Shown here: piece by piece, positions 1 through 8,995 of the stretch
How the letters are laid out: each line of letters opens with the position of its first letter
Position numbering within the stretch: the stretch's first letter is position 1
NCBI GenBank assembly: GCA_030737835.1
Contig: JAUJYN010000077.1
Coordinates: 59,698-123,697 of the forward strand
DNA: 64,000 nt
Reading direction: 5' to 3'
Source: Acorus gramineus
Lineage: Eukaryota > Streptophyta > Magnoliopsida > Acorales > Acoraceae
Program-made: the position numbers and the translations under genes
The notes under the pieces: model-generated
The model's input: only the letters and a program-made list of their open reading frames with translations
Told to the model about the DNA's origin: nothing
The model's database searches: none

Positions 1-516
1 ATTGAGGTGAAGTGGGAAGTTCCTCAGTGGGGCTGGATCAAAGCAAACACGGATGGTTCCCTTTCGGAGGACAGAGCAGGATATGGGTTCCTCCTTCGGG
101 ATCACTTGGGTCTTCTGATCATAGCAGAGGCAGCAAAGACGTCTGGGCAGACCATCAACCATTTAGAACTAATGGCAATCGGGCAATGCATGAAATTGGC
201 ATTGGAGCTTGGCATTCAAAGTCTTTGGGTGGAAAGTGATTCAAAAGTTGCACTTTTGTGGGTCACTACATGCTGCAAGGTTCCATGGTCAGTGCGAAGG
301 CTGGTAAATTCAATTCAAAATGACTGCACATCTTTCTCCAACATTAAGTTCTCACACATCCATAGGGAGGGCAACTGCCCGGCAGATTTGCTAGCCAGCA
401 CGCAAGGTCATCTGGGGGTAACTCGGTTCAACCCATCTCATGTTTGGCCAGAACTGAAAGCTCTCATTGACAGAGATAGAAGTGGAATTCCATACCTCAG
501 GGAAAAGCTTATGTAG
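1..516 (+). pseudogene. LINE (non-LTR retrotransposon) ORF2 C-terminus: RNase H domain, 5' end outside window
   Basis: The reading frame is open from the first base and runs to a TAG at 514-516. The first possible start is a GTG at 7, so this is the tail of a longer ORF entering from the left, not a complete gene. It encodes a plant RVT_3-type RNase H domain. Counting from the codon at 7, the catalytic acids are visible: D16 in KANTDG, E54 in HLELMAI, D78 in VESDSK and D127 in HREGNCPADLLA. This domain usually forms the C-terminus of plant LINE ORF2, and also occurs as stand-alone RNase H-like proteins. The downstream 3' UTR ending in an A-tract favours the LINE reading. It would degrade the RNA strand during target-primed reverse transcription. 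Whether the full ORF is intact cannot be seen from this window. Confidence 0.8.
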
Positions 517-760
517 CCTACTTTATATTAATGTTGTTACATTGTAATTGATCTCCCTTTCTTTTTGTATAATCAGGTGGTTTGAAAAAGGGTGGGGTGG
601 ATGCACATATTCAGGTTACTGAGTTTGTTCCCTCGCCACACCTTTCTTTCCCTCCAACCTGGTTAAAATGGCATCTCATTGTAACTACATGCACTTTTTG
701 TACATTTGCCATATAGTTTTGAGGAATACACTTTTGGACTTACCAACCAAAAAAAAAAAA
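1..760 (+). mobile_element. 3' end of a LINE with 3' UTR and poly(A) tail
   Basis: After the RNase H stop there are about 230 bp of T-rich 3' UTR ending in a 12-nt A-run at about 748-760. The sequence immediately after (AAGATAATTC then GGCAAAGGAGCC) matches the uninterrupted paralogous site near 57945-57970, so the A-run marks the insertion boundary. The element truncates the CACTA-related sequence that lies upstream of the other RLP copies. The 5' end and left target-site duplication lie outside the window. Confidence 0.7.
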
Positions 761-962
761 GATAATTCCTGGCAAAGGAGCCAATTTTTTTTTTTCCACG
801 GCTTTCATTTCCTTAGTAAAAAAATAACTTTAGACTTTTTCCAATGAAAACTTTCCTTAGAAAAAGTTATTTTCATAATAAAAAAATAAAAAAATTACTT
901 TTTTCAATGAAATTATTTTCCTTGATAAAAATTTCGTAGCTAAAAAACCTTTTTTTGTAGTG
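761..962 (+). mobile_element. CACTA-type transposon 3' terminal fragment upstream of RLP1
   Basis: The sequence has short degenerate repeats on the theme of TTTCCTTGGTAAA/ATTCGTAGCTAAAA and ends in TTTTTTTGTAGTG at 962. This is the inverse of the CACTACAA... terminus of En/Spm (CACTA) elements. The same end is at 17915 (RLP2) and, mutated, near 58153 (RLP5). Only the 3' end remains here because the LINE interrupts it. Confidence 0.6.
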
Positions 963-1463
963 TATGTCAAATTATCTCCATTATCTCTTATAAATTAAGG
1001 GCATCACATGTCAAATTGTTTTACATTTTATATTTATTCATTCATTTTAATCCACAACATTCCATGATCAACCAACCAATTAAAACTTCACTATTACTTT
1101 TTCAACAAAAATAGCTAAAGATGTAACCAAATAAAAATTGCTTATTCTTTTATCTATACTCAAATAGTTATCTACCTCAAAATAATGTATATTTCTACAC
1201 CAACATGGCTACGTGTTCATATCAGGTCCATCAAAATCTCATGTTGGTTGACTTGTTAAATTCCGATTGACTCGGTCTTCCAAAACAAAACACAACCCCG
1301 TGTCTTTTTTCGAAACATAATGGTTTGGACTTAAATCAACCACTTGTATGCCACATTTGATGACTTTTATGCACCACCAACTTTCATGCTTCTACACAAT
1401 ATGGTGGTGACAAACCATTATATATACTCACGGTATATGGGGTTGTGGATTGACATGGTGATC
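963..1463 (+). promoter_or_regulatory. RLP1 upstream region with paired W-box cores and TATA box
   Basis: Two WRKY-type W-box cores TTGACT lie at 1248-1253 and 1267-1272. A TATATATA box lies at 1419-1426. The TATA box would place transcription start near 1450, which favours the ATG at 1464 and argues against a start at 1344. The same W-box pair and TATA are conserved in front of RLP2, RLP3 and RLP5. Role in defence induction is inferred from the known function of W-boxes. Confidence 0.45.
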
Positions 1464-4400
1464 ATGAGTGAGTATACTAAAACTTGTGTAGTTTGGCTCC
1501 TTTGGTTTCTACTTTGTGTGGCAACAATCAATCTATGTCTGTGCAATTCACTTTCCTCCGCAACCTGCTGGGAGATTGAGAGGCAAGTCCTCCTCAAACT
1601 CAAAGCGGGCCTGGTAGACCCTGCAAATCGACTCTCTACATGGACCGATGAGGATTGCTGCCGCTGGAGCGGTGTATCCTGTGATAACCAGACGGGCCAT
1701 GTTGTCAAGATTGACCTTCAAAACCCTTATTATGATGGCTCACTATATAATGATTGGCCAAATGGGTCCTTGAGAGGTAAGATTGGTCCTTCTTTGCTTG
1801 ATTTGAAACATCTTACTTATTTGGATCTGAGTTCGACGGATTTTGAAGGCTCCATTCCTCCTTTCATTGGTTCCTTGTCAAAACTGACATATCTAAATCT
1901 CTCAATGAGTTCTTTCAATGGTACAATCCCTCCCCAACTTGGAAATCTGTCCATCCTCGAGATTCTAGATGTAGGAAAGAATTGGTATCTCCGCGCGGAC
2001 GACCTACAATGGTTGTCGGGCCTTTTATCTTTGCAGCATCTTGATTTGAACCATGTTAACCTCACTAAGTCATCTGACTGGTTCCATATGATCTTCAGGC
2101 TCCCTTCTTTATCAGTTCTAAAATTGGGCAATTGTGGACTTCATAGTTTGCCGAGTTCCATTAAGAATCTGTATGCTAATTCAACACGTCTTTCAGTCCT
2201 TGATCTTTCTTATAATTACTTTGATTCTGAAATTCCAGGTTGGTTGTTCAATATTAGCAGCCTTACACATCTCCATCTTAGTGGCAACCATTTCTATGGT
2301 CCAATTCCCAATGTTTTCGGAAATTTTATCAACCTCGAGGTCCTTGATCTTTCTTCAAATACAATTAATTCCACAATACCCCATTGGATCTTCAATATAA
2401 GCAGCCTTACGTATCTGGATCTGAGTTTCAACAATTTCAATGGTCAAATTCCTAGTGCTTTTGAAAAAAGCTACATTAAAGTTAGTCTCCAGATATTATC
2501 GTTAAGATCCAATAATCTGAAAGGGAACCTGCCTGACATACTAGAGCAGTTCAGATACCTAAGAACTCTTGATTTGAGTAATAACATGATTTCCGGTTCC
2601 ATCCCAGCATCCATTGGAAGGTTCTCGTTCTTGTCAAAATTATATTTAAGCGGCAATCAATTGAATGGTACAGTTCCTAATATCATTGGACAACTCTCCG
2701 ATCTAAAAGTTCTAGATCTTGCTCACAACTCATTGCAAGGGATCATCTCTGAACATCACTTCACCAATCTGATGAAACTAGAAGAACTGGATATGTCTTC
2801 AAATTCATTGGTTTTGAATGTTACTCCTGGCTGGGTTCCTCCATTTCATCTTAAAGTAATTGGGTTGGGATCTTGCCATTTGGGTGGTTATTTCCCGAAA
2901 TGGCTACATACACAGAGCAAATTTATTGCACTAAACTTATCCAATACAAGAATTTCAGATACCATACCTGATTGGTTATGGAACTTGTCTTCCCAAGTTG
3001 TTCTACTAGATCTCTCACAAAATGAGATCAGAGGAATGCTACCCATGTCCTTTTCATCCACTAACATTGAAGTTATCAACCTGAGTTACAACAAGTTTGA
3101 AGGTTCATTACCTCGACTCCCTTCTCGTCCTTTTTCTCTTGATTTGACGAGTAATTCATTTACAGGTCCCATTGCTTTTGGCAATAATAAAGTATCATTA
3201 GGCCTTCTGTTTTTATCAAACAATAAAATAAACGGAAGCATCCCCTCATCTATATGCAAACTTGAGGAATTGGCGGTTCTCGATATCTCTAACAATCAGC
3301 TATCAGGAGAGCTCCCCACTTGTTGGAAAAATTTAACTAGCTTGATGGCTGTTAATTTGGCAAACAATAACCTCTCTGGAGAGATCCCGACCATGATGTG
3401 TCATAATCATCTTCTTGGTCTTCATGCATTACGCTTAAGCAATAACAGTTTTTCTGGAGAAATACCATGTTCTATGAAGAATTGCACCAGTTTGGCTATG
3501 GTTGATCTCGGGCAAAATAAGTTACATGGAAATATTCCAACTTGGATGGGAGAGAGCCTATCAAGTTTGGTATTTCTTCGGCTTCGATCAAATTTCTTTG
3601 GCGGGACGATTCCTCCTCAAATCTGTGAGCTTTCTTCACTTCAGGTCTTGGACCTTGCAGACAATAATCTTATAGGACATCTACCAGAGTGTATTGGCAA
3701 TTTCAGCAAAATGATCGTCAATCCAAATGCAAGCCAACAGGCACTATATATGCCGGTACATATTGAAGATTGGGGAGACTTTGGTATTCATATATTTCCA
3801 AACTACAAATATAGCTTGCCATTGGTCAGGGATGGGGAGGAACGTGAATACACCAACATCCTCCCACTGGTGACGAACATCGACTTATCCAACAACTCTC
3901 TTGTTGGAGAGATCCCAGTGGGTGTACTCAGTCTTCTTGGATTGCAATGCCTAAACTTGTCTAGAAATCATTTGACGGGGAATATCCCGTTGAAGATTGG
4001 TGTTATGCAATCAATGATGACACTTGATCTATCAAGAAACGAGCTCTCTGGGCAGATTCCGCCAAGCCTCTCCAATCTCAGCTTTTTGAATCACTTGAAT
4101 TTATCATTCAACAACTTGTCAGGGAGAATTCCAACGGGCAGCCAACTCCAGACTCTCAATGATACATCTGTTTATATGGGCAACTCCTATCTATGTGGAC
4201 CTCCACTGCCCCAAGAATGCCCGGGCGATGGGCCGTCACAGAGCCCATCATTTACTAGTAAAGAAAATGAAGATGAAGGTGGAGACATCCAAGAAATGTT
4301 ATGGTTTTACCTCGGCATTATTTCAGGCTTCGTCTTGGGATGCTGGATGGTCTGGGGAGTTCTGTTTTTCAAAAGAAGCTGGAGGATCGCTTATTTTCTT

Positions 4401-4487
4401 GTTGTGGACGACCTGTATGATAAAGTTTATGTAACTTCTGTACTCGGCATCCGAAGATGGAAGGAAATGAAAGGAAGGAGAACTTGA
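1464..4487 (+). CDS. RLP1: Cf/EIX2-type LRR receptor-like protein, intact
   Basis: Single-exon 1007-residue predicted plasma-membrane receptor without kinase. The start at 1464 (MSEYTK) gives a signal peptide of about 27 residues; in-frame ATGs at 1344, 1437 and 1455 would only add upstream sequence. The LRRNT cap has C35, C65-C66 and C73. About 26 LRRs follow, then an island domain (about 751-802, containing NYKYSLPLVRDGEEREYTN), four more LRRs ending near GNSYLCGPP, an acidic stretch (NEDEGGD), one transmembrane helix at about 949-971 with the GxxxG motif GIISGFVLG, and a short basic tail. This matches the EIX2/Cf family, whose members sense apoplastic microbial ligands with SOBIR1. Relative to RLP3 and RLP5 it has two extra LRRs near 2218-2361 and lacks about 51 residues near 2466. 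Ligand unknown. Confidence 0.9.
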   Translation: MSEYTKTCVVWLLWFLLCVATINLCLCNSLSSATCWEIERQVLLKLKAGLVDPANRLSTWTDEDCCRWSGVSCDNQTGHVVKIDLQNPYYDGSLYNDWPNGSLRGKIGPSLLDLKHLTYLDLSSTDFEGSIPPFIGSLSKLTYLNLSMSSFNGTIPPQLGNLSILEILDVGKNWYLRADDLQWLSGLLSLQHLDLNHVNLTKSSDWFHMIFRLPSLSVLKLGNCGLHSLPSSIKNLYANSTRLSVLDLSYNYFDSEIPGWLFNISSLTHLHLSGNHFYGPIPNVFGNFINLEVLDLSSNTINSTIPHWIFNISSLTYLDLSFNNFNGQIPSAFEKSYIKVSLQILSLRSNNLKGNLPDILEQFRYLRTLDLSNNMISGSIPASIGRFSFLSKLYLSGNQLNGTVPNIIGQLSDLKVLDLAHNSLQGIISEHHFTNLMKLEELDMSSNSLVLNVTPGWVPPFHLKVIGLGSCHLGGYFPKWLHTQSKFIALNLSNTRISDTIPDWLWNLSSQVVLLDLSQNEIRGMLPMSFSSTNIEVINLSYNKFEGSLPRLPSRPFSLDLTSNSFTGPIAFGNNKVSLGLLFLSNNKINGSIPSSICKLEELAVLDISNNQLSGELPTCWKNLTSLMAVNLANNNLSGEIPTMMCHNHLLGLHALRLSNNSFSGEIPCSMKNCTSLAMVDLGQNKLHGNIPTWMGESLSSLVFLRLRSNFFGGTIPPQICELSSLQVLDLADNNLIGHLPECIGNFSKMIVNPNASQQALYMPVHIEDWGDFGIHIFPNYKYSLPLVRDGEEREYTNILPLVTNIDLSNNSLVGEIPVGVLSLLGLQCLNLSRNHLTGNIPLKIGVMQSMMTLDLSRNELSGQIPPSLSNLSFLNHLNLSFNNLSGRIPTGSQLQTLNDTSVYMGNSYLCGPPLPQECPGDGPSQSPSFTSKENEDEGGDIQEMLWFYLGIISGFVLGCWMVWGVLFFKRSWRIAYFLVVDDLYDKVYVTSVLGIRRWKEMKGRRT

Positions 4488-5162
4488 ATAAGAGCTGATG
4501 GGTTATTGTAATAATAAATATTATATGTGACTGAGTACCTATTGTGTGCAATGCTGAAAAATAAAATGTATTTTATGGTTAATTTACAGTTTGGTATGTA
4601 AACTGGAGAGTCCTCTGGTTTGATATGTAAGAGTGATGTATAACTTGTTCATCTCTCTGGACATGGAAATAAAAAGTGGTGATTTTTAACTATGAAAGAG
4701 GTAGCGATCGGCCCCTCACACTGAGTCATTGATGTACAACTAACAACTGAACCATTTATGAGTGAGAGAGTAAGAGTGAGAGTGTATGAGAGATGGAGGA
4801 AGAGGGAGAGTGGGCTCTGAGATGAAGAAACAGCAAATAAAAGAGGAAAAAAGAGAAACAGAGAGTAGAGAAAAAAAGGAGAGAGAGAGAGAGAATACAC
4901 TTGTAAAACCATAACATTTCTTGGATGTCTGATCCTGTGTCTCTTATGTAAATATATACTTGGAGGTTCTGCCCTTTTGTTAGTTAGTTAATATAAGCCC
5001 ACTCTATGGGCCTTTCTCTATGGGCCTTTCTCCTGTCTAAAAGAAAAAAGAAAATGTTATTTCTATGTTACATGCAGCATTTATTTGCAGTCTCCCGTGT
5101 CACACGTCTCATTTATACGTTTGGAGAGAGAAATCTCAGTGCAATCCATTTTTCATGTCTCA

Positions 5163-5194
<32 letters not shown>

Positions 5195-5454
5195 GATGTT
5201 TTGAGTTTTAAAAAATAGTAGTATTTTTTTATAATAAAATAAAATATATACTTCAAAAAATTGCGTAATTTTATTCATAAGGAAATGGAAAAAAAATTAT
5301 AGTAGATTTATAACTTCATTAATGTGAGAGTATGATGCTAACAAACTATGTGTAACAATGCTTATTTTGCTCATTTGGACAGCATGTAATATTTATAGTA
5401 AATGTTAAAACTTGGTTTACAACCTAGCATGTAGTCCACGCACATTTTAAATTT
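4488..5454 (+). other. RLP1 3' flank: UTR, (GA)n and (TA)n tracts, no gene seen
   Basis: AATAAA-like signals occur at about 4513 and 4560. A purine-rich stretch with (GA)n lies at 4740-4900 and a (TA)n tract at about 5168-5195. Sequence at 5053-5075 is the uninterrupted version of the site that holds a foldback element in the RLP3 and RLP4 flanks. The block recurs after every RLP copy. I see no coding region. Confidence 0.6.
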
Positions 5455-6485
5455 GGGTTAAAGACATCTAAGTCCCTACAAACATGGGAAAACCCATATA
5501 AGTGCCTACTAAAATTGGGACAGACGTACGAGTTCCTGAAAACTCAGAAAAATCCAATTATCATCTCTGAATTAAATTTCCATCCAAACTTAACGGAATA
5601 TTCTCAGAATATTCCATCACATATAATTGTATAGACATTGAAGTCCTTATAAACAGTCATAAAGACAAATTAGTCCTTGCAAAAGATAAAATTGTCCCTG
5701 AAAGACTTTTACATTAAATTGTGTACACATTGCAGTCCCTATAAACAATCATAAAGACAAATTAATCCTTGCAAAAAACAAAATTACCCCTGAAAGATTT
5801 TTACATTTAATTGGATAAACATTACAGTCCTTATAAATAATCGTAAAGACAAAATGGTCTCTGTAAAAGATAAAAATGCCCCTGAAGAATGCATTCTACC
5901 GGTTAAAATATTGGTTTTACATCCAAATTGTGATCTTCAGGTGGAGTGTGATTGATAGGATAGAAGATGAAAAAATAAATAAATAAATTATATTATTTGT
6001 CTTTATGATTGTTTATAAGGACTGCAATGTCTACACAATTAAATGTAAAAATCCTTCAGGGGTATTTTTATCTTTTATAGGGACCAATTTGTCTTTACGA
6101 TTGTTTATAAATACTGTAATGTCTATTCAATTAAATGTAAAAGTCTTTCAAGGACAATTTTATCTTTTGCGGGGATTAATTTTCTTTATGATTATTTATA
6201 GGGACAGCAATGTGTACACAATTTAATGTAAAAGTCTTTTAGGGACAATTTTATCTTTTGCAGGGATTAATTTGTCTTTATAACTGTTTATAAGGACTTC
6301 AATGTCAACACAATTATATGTGATGGAATATTCTGGGAATATTCCGTTAAGTTTGGATGGAAATTTAACTCAGAGATGATAATTAGATTTTTCTGAGTTT
6401 TCAGGAACTTGTACGTCTGTCCCAATTTTAATAGGGACTTATATGGGTTTTCTCATGCTTGTAGGGACTTAAATGTCTTTAACCC
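5455..6485. mobile_element. MULE-like foldback element, 1031 bp, 9-bp TSD
   Basis: The element starts GGGTTAAAGACAT and ends ATGTCTTTAACCC, with inverted arms about 430-490 bp long around a short spacer near 5900-5990. It is flanked by perfect 9-bp duplications TTTAAATTT (5446-5454 and 6486-6494), the size typical of Mutator-like elements. The left arm carries about three tandem copies of a 92-bp unit (starts near 5633, 5725 and 5817), mirrored in the right arm. There is no transposase ORF, so it is non-autonomous. The paralogous site near 25030 is empty. Confidence 0.8.
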
Positions 6486-6494
6486 TTTAAATTT

Positions 6495-6907
6495 TTTAAA
6501 ATAATGAAGTGTATACTCTAATGAATTGAGTAAATTCATTGGTAGAAATGTTAAAAAGAGCCTAATAAGAGGTATGTGGGGACTACTGGTACGACGCTCA
6601 ATTTTTTTTCTCTGAGTGGCCTAAATAATTCAAGTATGTATTACATTTTAATAAATATACATGACTGATTACATGAAATGTATTTATTTAAAAAATAAAA
6701 AAAATGAGGGGGTTGCATGTGAGGTTACACGTTGGACTGTCCCTAACATCATGTTAAATTTAACTTTGGTAAACACACACTGTATAAAGATCAAGTTAAT
6801 GGGCTACCACCACAACATTGGTAAACACAGGCTGTATTTAACTTTTAATTAAATTGAAGCTCAGAACAATGCCAAAATTGCAAGAGGCCAAACAAGTTAT
6901 AAACCAA
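6495..6907. other. Duplicated intergenic sequence, no gene seen
   Basis: AT-rich sequence shared with 25060-25470, 38340-38760 and 51360-51780. Short ORFs here lack recognisable domains and are not conserved as proteins. It is part of the tandem unit. Confidence 0.4.
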
Positions 6908-7519
6908 GAGCATCTCCAAAACCATCCCTACATCATTTTTTTCATCATACAATGAATCAAATCTCTTAAAACTCAACTCTAATGGTTTCCATACACCCCT
7001 CTCTCACTACATTTTTCCTTAACACACTTCTCATGGATAAGGAGCCACATTCATTTCCTACATCAAAAAAATATATATTGCATCATTTCCGTTCTTTCAT
7101 TTCTTTTTTTTTATATGGGCATAATGAGTATTTCTCTACATAATTTTTTTGTTCATTATTAATAATTAATTTTTATTCATTATGAATAATTTTTATTTAT
7201 TTTTCATGTTTTTTGAAAATTTTAATTTACTTTTAATTAATTTTTACTCATTATTAATAATTTTTATTTAAATAATCTATATTCCAAGTCAATATTTGAT
7301 GAATTTTAGAATATGTTTTTATTCATTTCATATTTGAACATCTTGTAATTTATAGATATGACTTGAAATATTTGATCATTTTGAATGAGAATAGGATAAA
7401 AAATAAAGAGGTTTTTTGAATAACAAAAAAAAAAATGACAATGACTCCCAACATGTCTTAAAAGGCGATCTCTCCCCCACAGTACATGGAAAAGAAAAAA
7501 GAGGTTTTTGAAAATGCTC
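6908..7519. mobile_element. Tourist/Harbinger-like MITE
   Basis: Ends are GAGCATCTCCAAA and TTTGAAAATGCTC, an imperfect terminal inverted repeat of a type common in plant Tourist-like MITEs. Flanking triplets are CAA and TAA, so a TWA duplication is only approximate. The interior is very AT-rich with no ORF. Orthologous copies sit in the RLP3-RLP4 and RLP4-RLP5 intervals. Confidence 0.5.
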
Positions 7520-7894
7520 TAAGAAACTCCACTGTAGAGGAATCACTGACCAAAACAATTTATGATGGGAATAAATACCGGATCCTTGGAGGCTGTAACT
7601 TGAATTGCCAAACTGGATGTACAAAATGCCTATGATGAACACCAGCAAATATTTCTGATTTATAAACTAATAACCCACCCCAAGTATCCATTATCAGTTC
7701 AAGCAAAACAAAGCCACAAATCCCCTTCTCTTACATTATCAAGCAACAAGACACAGTTTATCAAGTGTCACCACTACATATAATGGAGAAACAAAAGACC
7801 ATCAACCAAAAAAAAGAAAAAAGAAGCACCATCATGGCATCATCTCTGGTGCTTCATCCTACAAAATGGTGTAATACAACAATTGCCAATGTTT
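7520..7894 (-). other. TIC20 downstream-flank homology in the tandem unit
   Basis: This stretch matches the sequence just 3' of the TIC20 exon on the minus strand (about 62690-63050), for example the block around GGATCCTTGGAGGCTGTAACTTG. It belongs to the duplicated TIC20 3' flank and contains no gene that I can support. Confidence 0.5.
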
Positions 7895-8104
7895 TTAGTC
7901 ATATATGAAATCTGAATACATGCAGCATCACACAAGAAGGGGACGTTGGCATACGTTCCTGTGAGGGAACATCGGATGCATTGAAGCACTGTGAAGAGGA
8001 ATGTCTTTGGAAGCTTTGGGAACCATGACAGATCCAGGTCCTGGCCTACGGGCATTGTTCCTAGGCAAAGCAGGAATCATGTGGGTTAGGCCGCCATGGA
8101 GTCG
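7895..8104 (-). pseudogene. TIC20 pseudogene relic, internally deleted
   Basis: On the minus strand it preserves the transit-region end (MIPALPRN.., MVPKASKDIP) joined directly to the C-terminus (LFTVLQCIRCSLTG, FLCDAACIQI). The roughly 395 bp in between, which encode the transmembrane core in the copy at 63055-63710, are missing and the junction is out of frame. The stop region is also shifted by a small indel (..QISYMTKN). The same junction occurs in the relics near 39966 and 53152, so the deletion predates the tandem duplications. Not expected to make an import component. Confidence 0.8.
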
Positions 8105-8541
8105 ATGCAAACAAGGGTTAACACACAAAATATATCACCGTCTCCAAGCTCTTAATTAAATTAAATGCTACCATAAGTACAAAATATACACCAATCACGC
8201 GCAAATTACTTCGAATATCCCATGTGAGTTGTAAAAAAAAAAATTGAACGAGGCATGATGCTGCAGATTCTAATTTGTATATAACTTCATCATGAATAGT
8301 CTTGTACATCATTTTTAATCCAAAGGTTCATTTATATATGTTTGATTCCCTCTTTTGAGTTACAACTCAACCAAATTTATACTTTCCCTGACCCTACTAC
8401 GAAGAGCTTGAGTCCACGTCCCTCCTTTTCATCACATTAATAAAACATCTCCCATCAAACTGCTTGGATCAGCGGATCTAGGTCCTCTTCATACTCTCTT
8501 ATGAAGCATGACTGATCTAGGTCCTCGCATAAATCAAAAAA
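8105..8541. other. TIC20 upstream-flank homology
   Basis: The stretch from about 8120 matches 63721-64000, that is the intron or upstream side of the TIC20 exon. A second short degenerate block (GAAGCATGACTGATCTAGG at about 8502) resembles the other TIC20-derived relics. No gene seen. Confidence 0.45.
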
Positions 8542-8986
8542 GGGTTAAAAGAGATTTACGTCTTTACAAATATGAATAATCTCGTATAAGTCCCTGTTAA
8601 AGTTGGGGCAAGTCCTTGTAAACTCACAAAAACCCCATTATCATTTCTGAGTTAAACTTTCATCCAAAATTGATAGAATATTCTTATAATATTTCATCAT
8701 CATGTAATTGTGTAGACATTACAATCCTTATAAACAATAATAAAAATAAATTAATCCCTACAAAAGATCAATTTGTCCATATAGAACTTTTATATTTCTT
8801 CATTCTCAGAAAGGCATTGTTTGGAGAAGTAAAAAAATTGGAAACAATTTAATCATTTCATGGTATAGGGTTAGGGTTAATTAGAATTAAACTTCGCTGA
8901 CAACATGAATGTATATGGATTTTTATGAGTTTTCAAAAATGGATTACCCATATGTTTGCAGGGATATAAATGTTTTTAATTAACCC
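8542..8986. mobile_element. Older MULE-like foldback element, 445 bp, 9-bp TSD
   Basis: Begins GGGTTAAAAGAGATTTACGTC and ends TTTTTAATTAACCC, and is related to the foldback at 5455-6485 but shorter and more diverged. It is flanked by perfect 9-bp repeats ATCAAAAAA (8533-8541 and 8987-8995). Copies at the same site in later units (40614-41060, 53804-54247) show that this insertion predates the duplications. Confidence 0.7.
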
Positions 8987-8995
8987 ATCAAAAAA

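Noticed and set aside
1344..1463. N-terminal extension of RLP1 from the ATG at 1344
   Set aside because: It would place the TATA box inside the coding sequence and bury the signal peptide 40 residues in; RLP3 and RLP4 do not conserve the extension.
7928..8128. Small minus-strand ORFs in the TIC20 relics as genes
   Set aside because: They are fragments of TIC20 joined out of frame, repeated in three units, without an intact start or membrane core.
8862..8880. Telomere-like GGGTTAGGGTTAA
   Set aside because: Only about two repeat units, inside a foldback element; no array.
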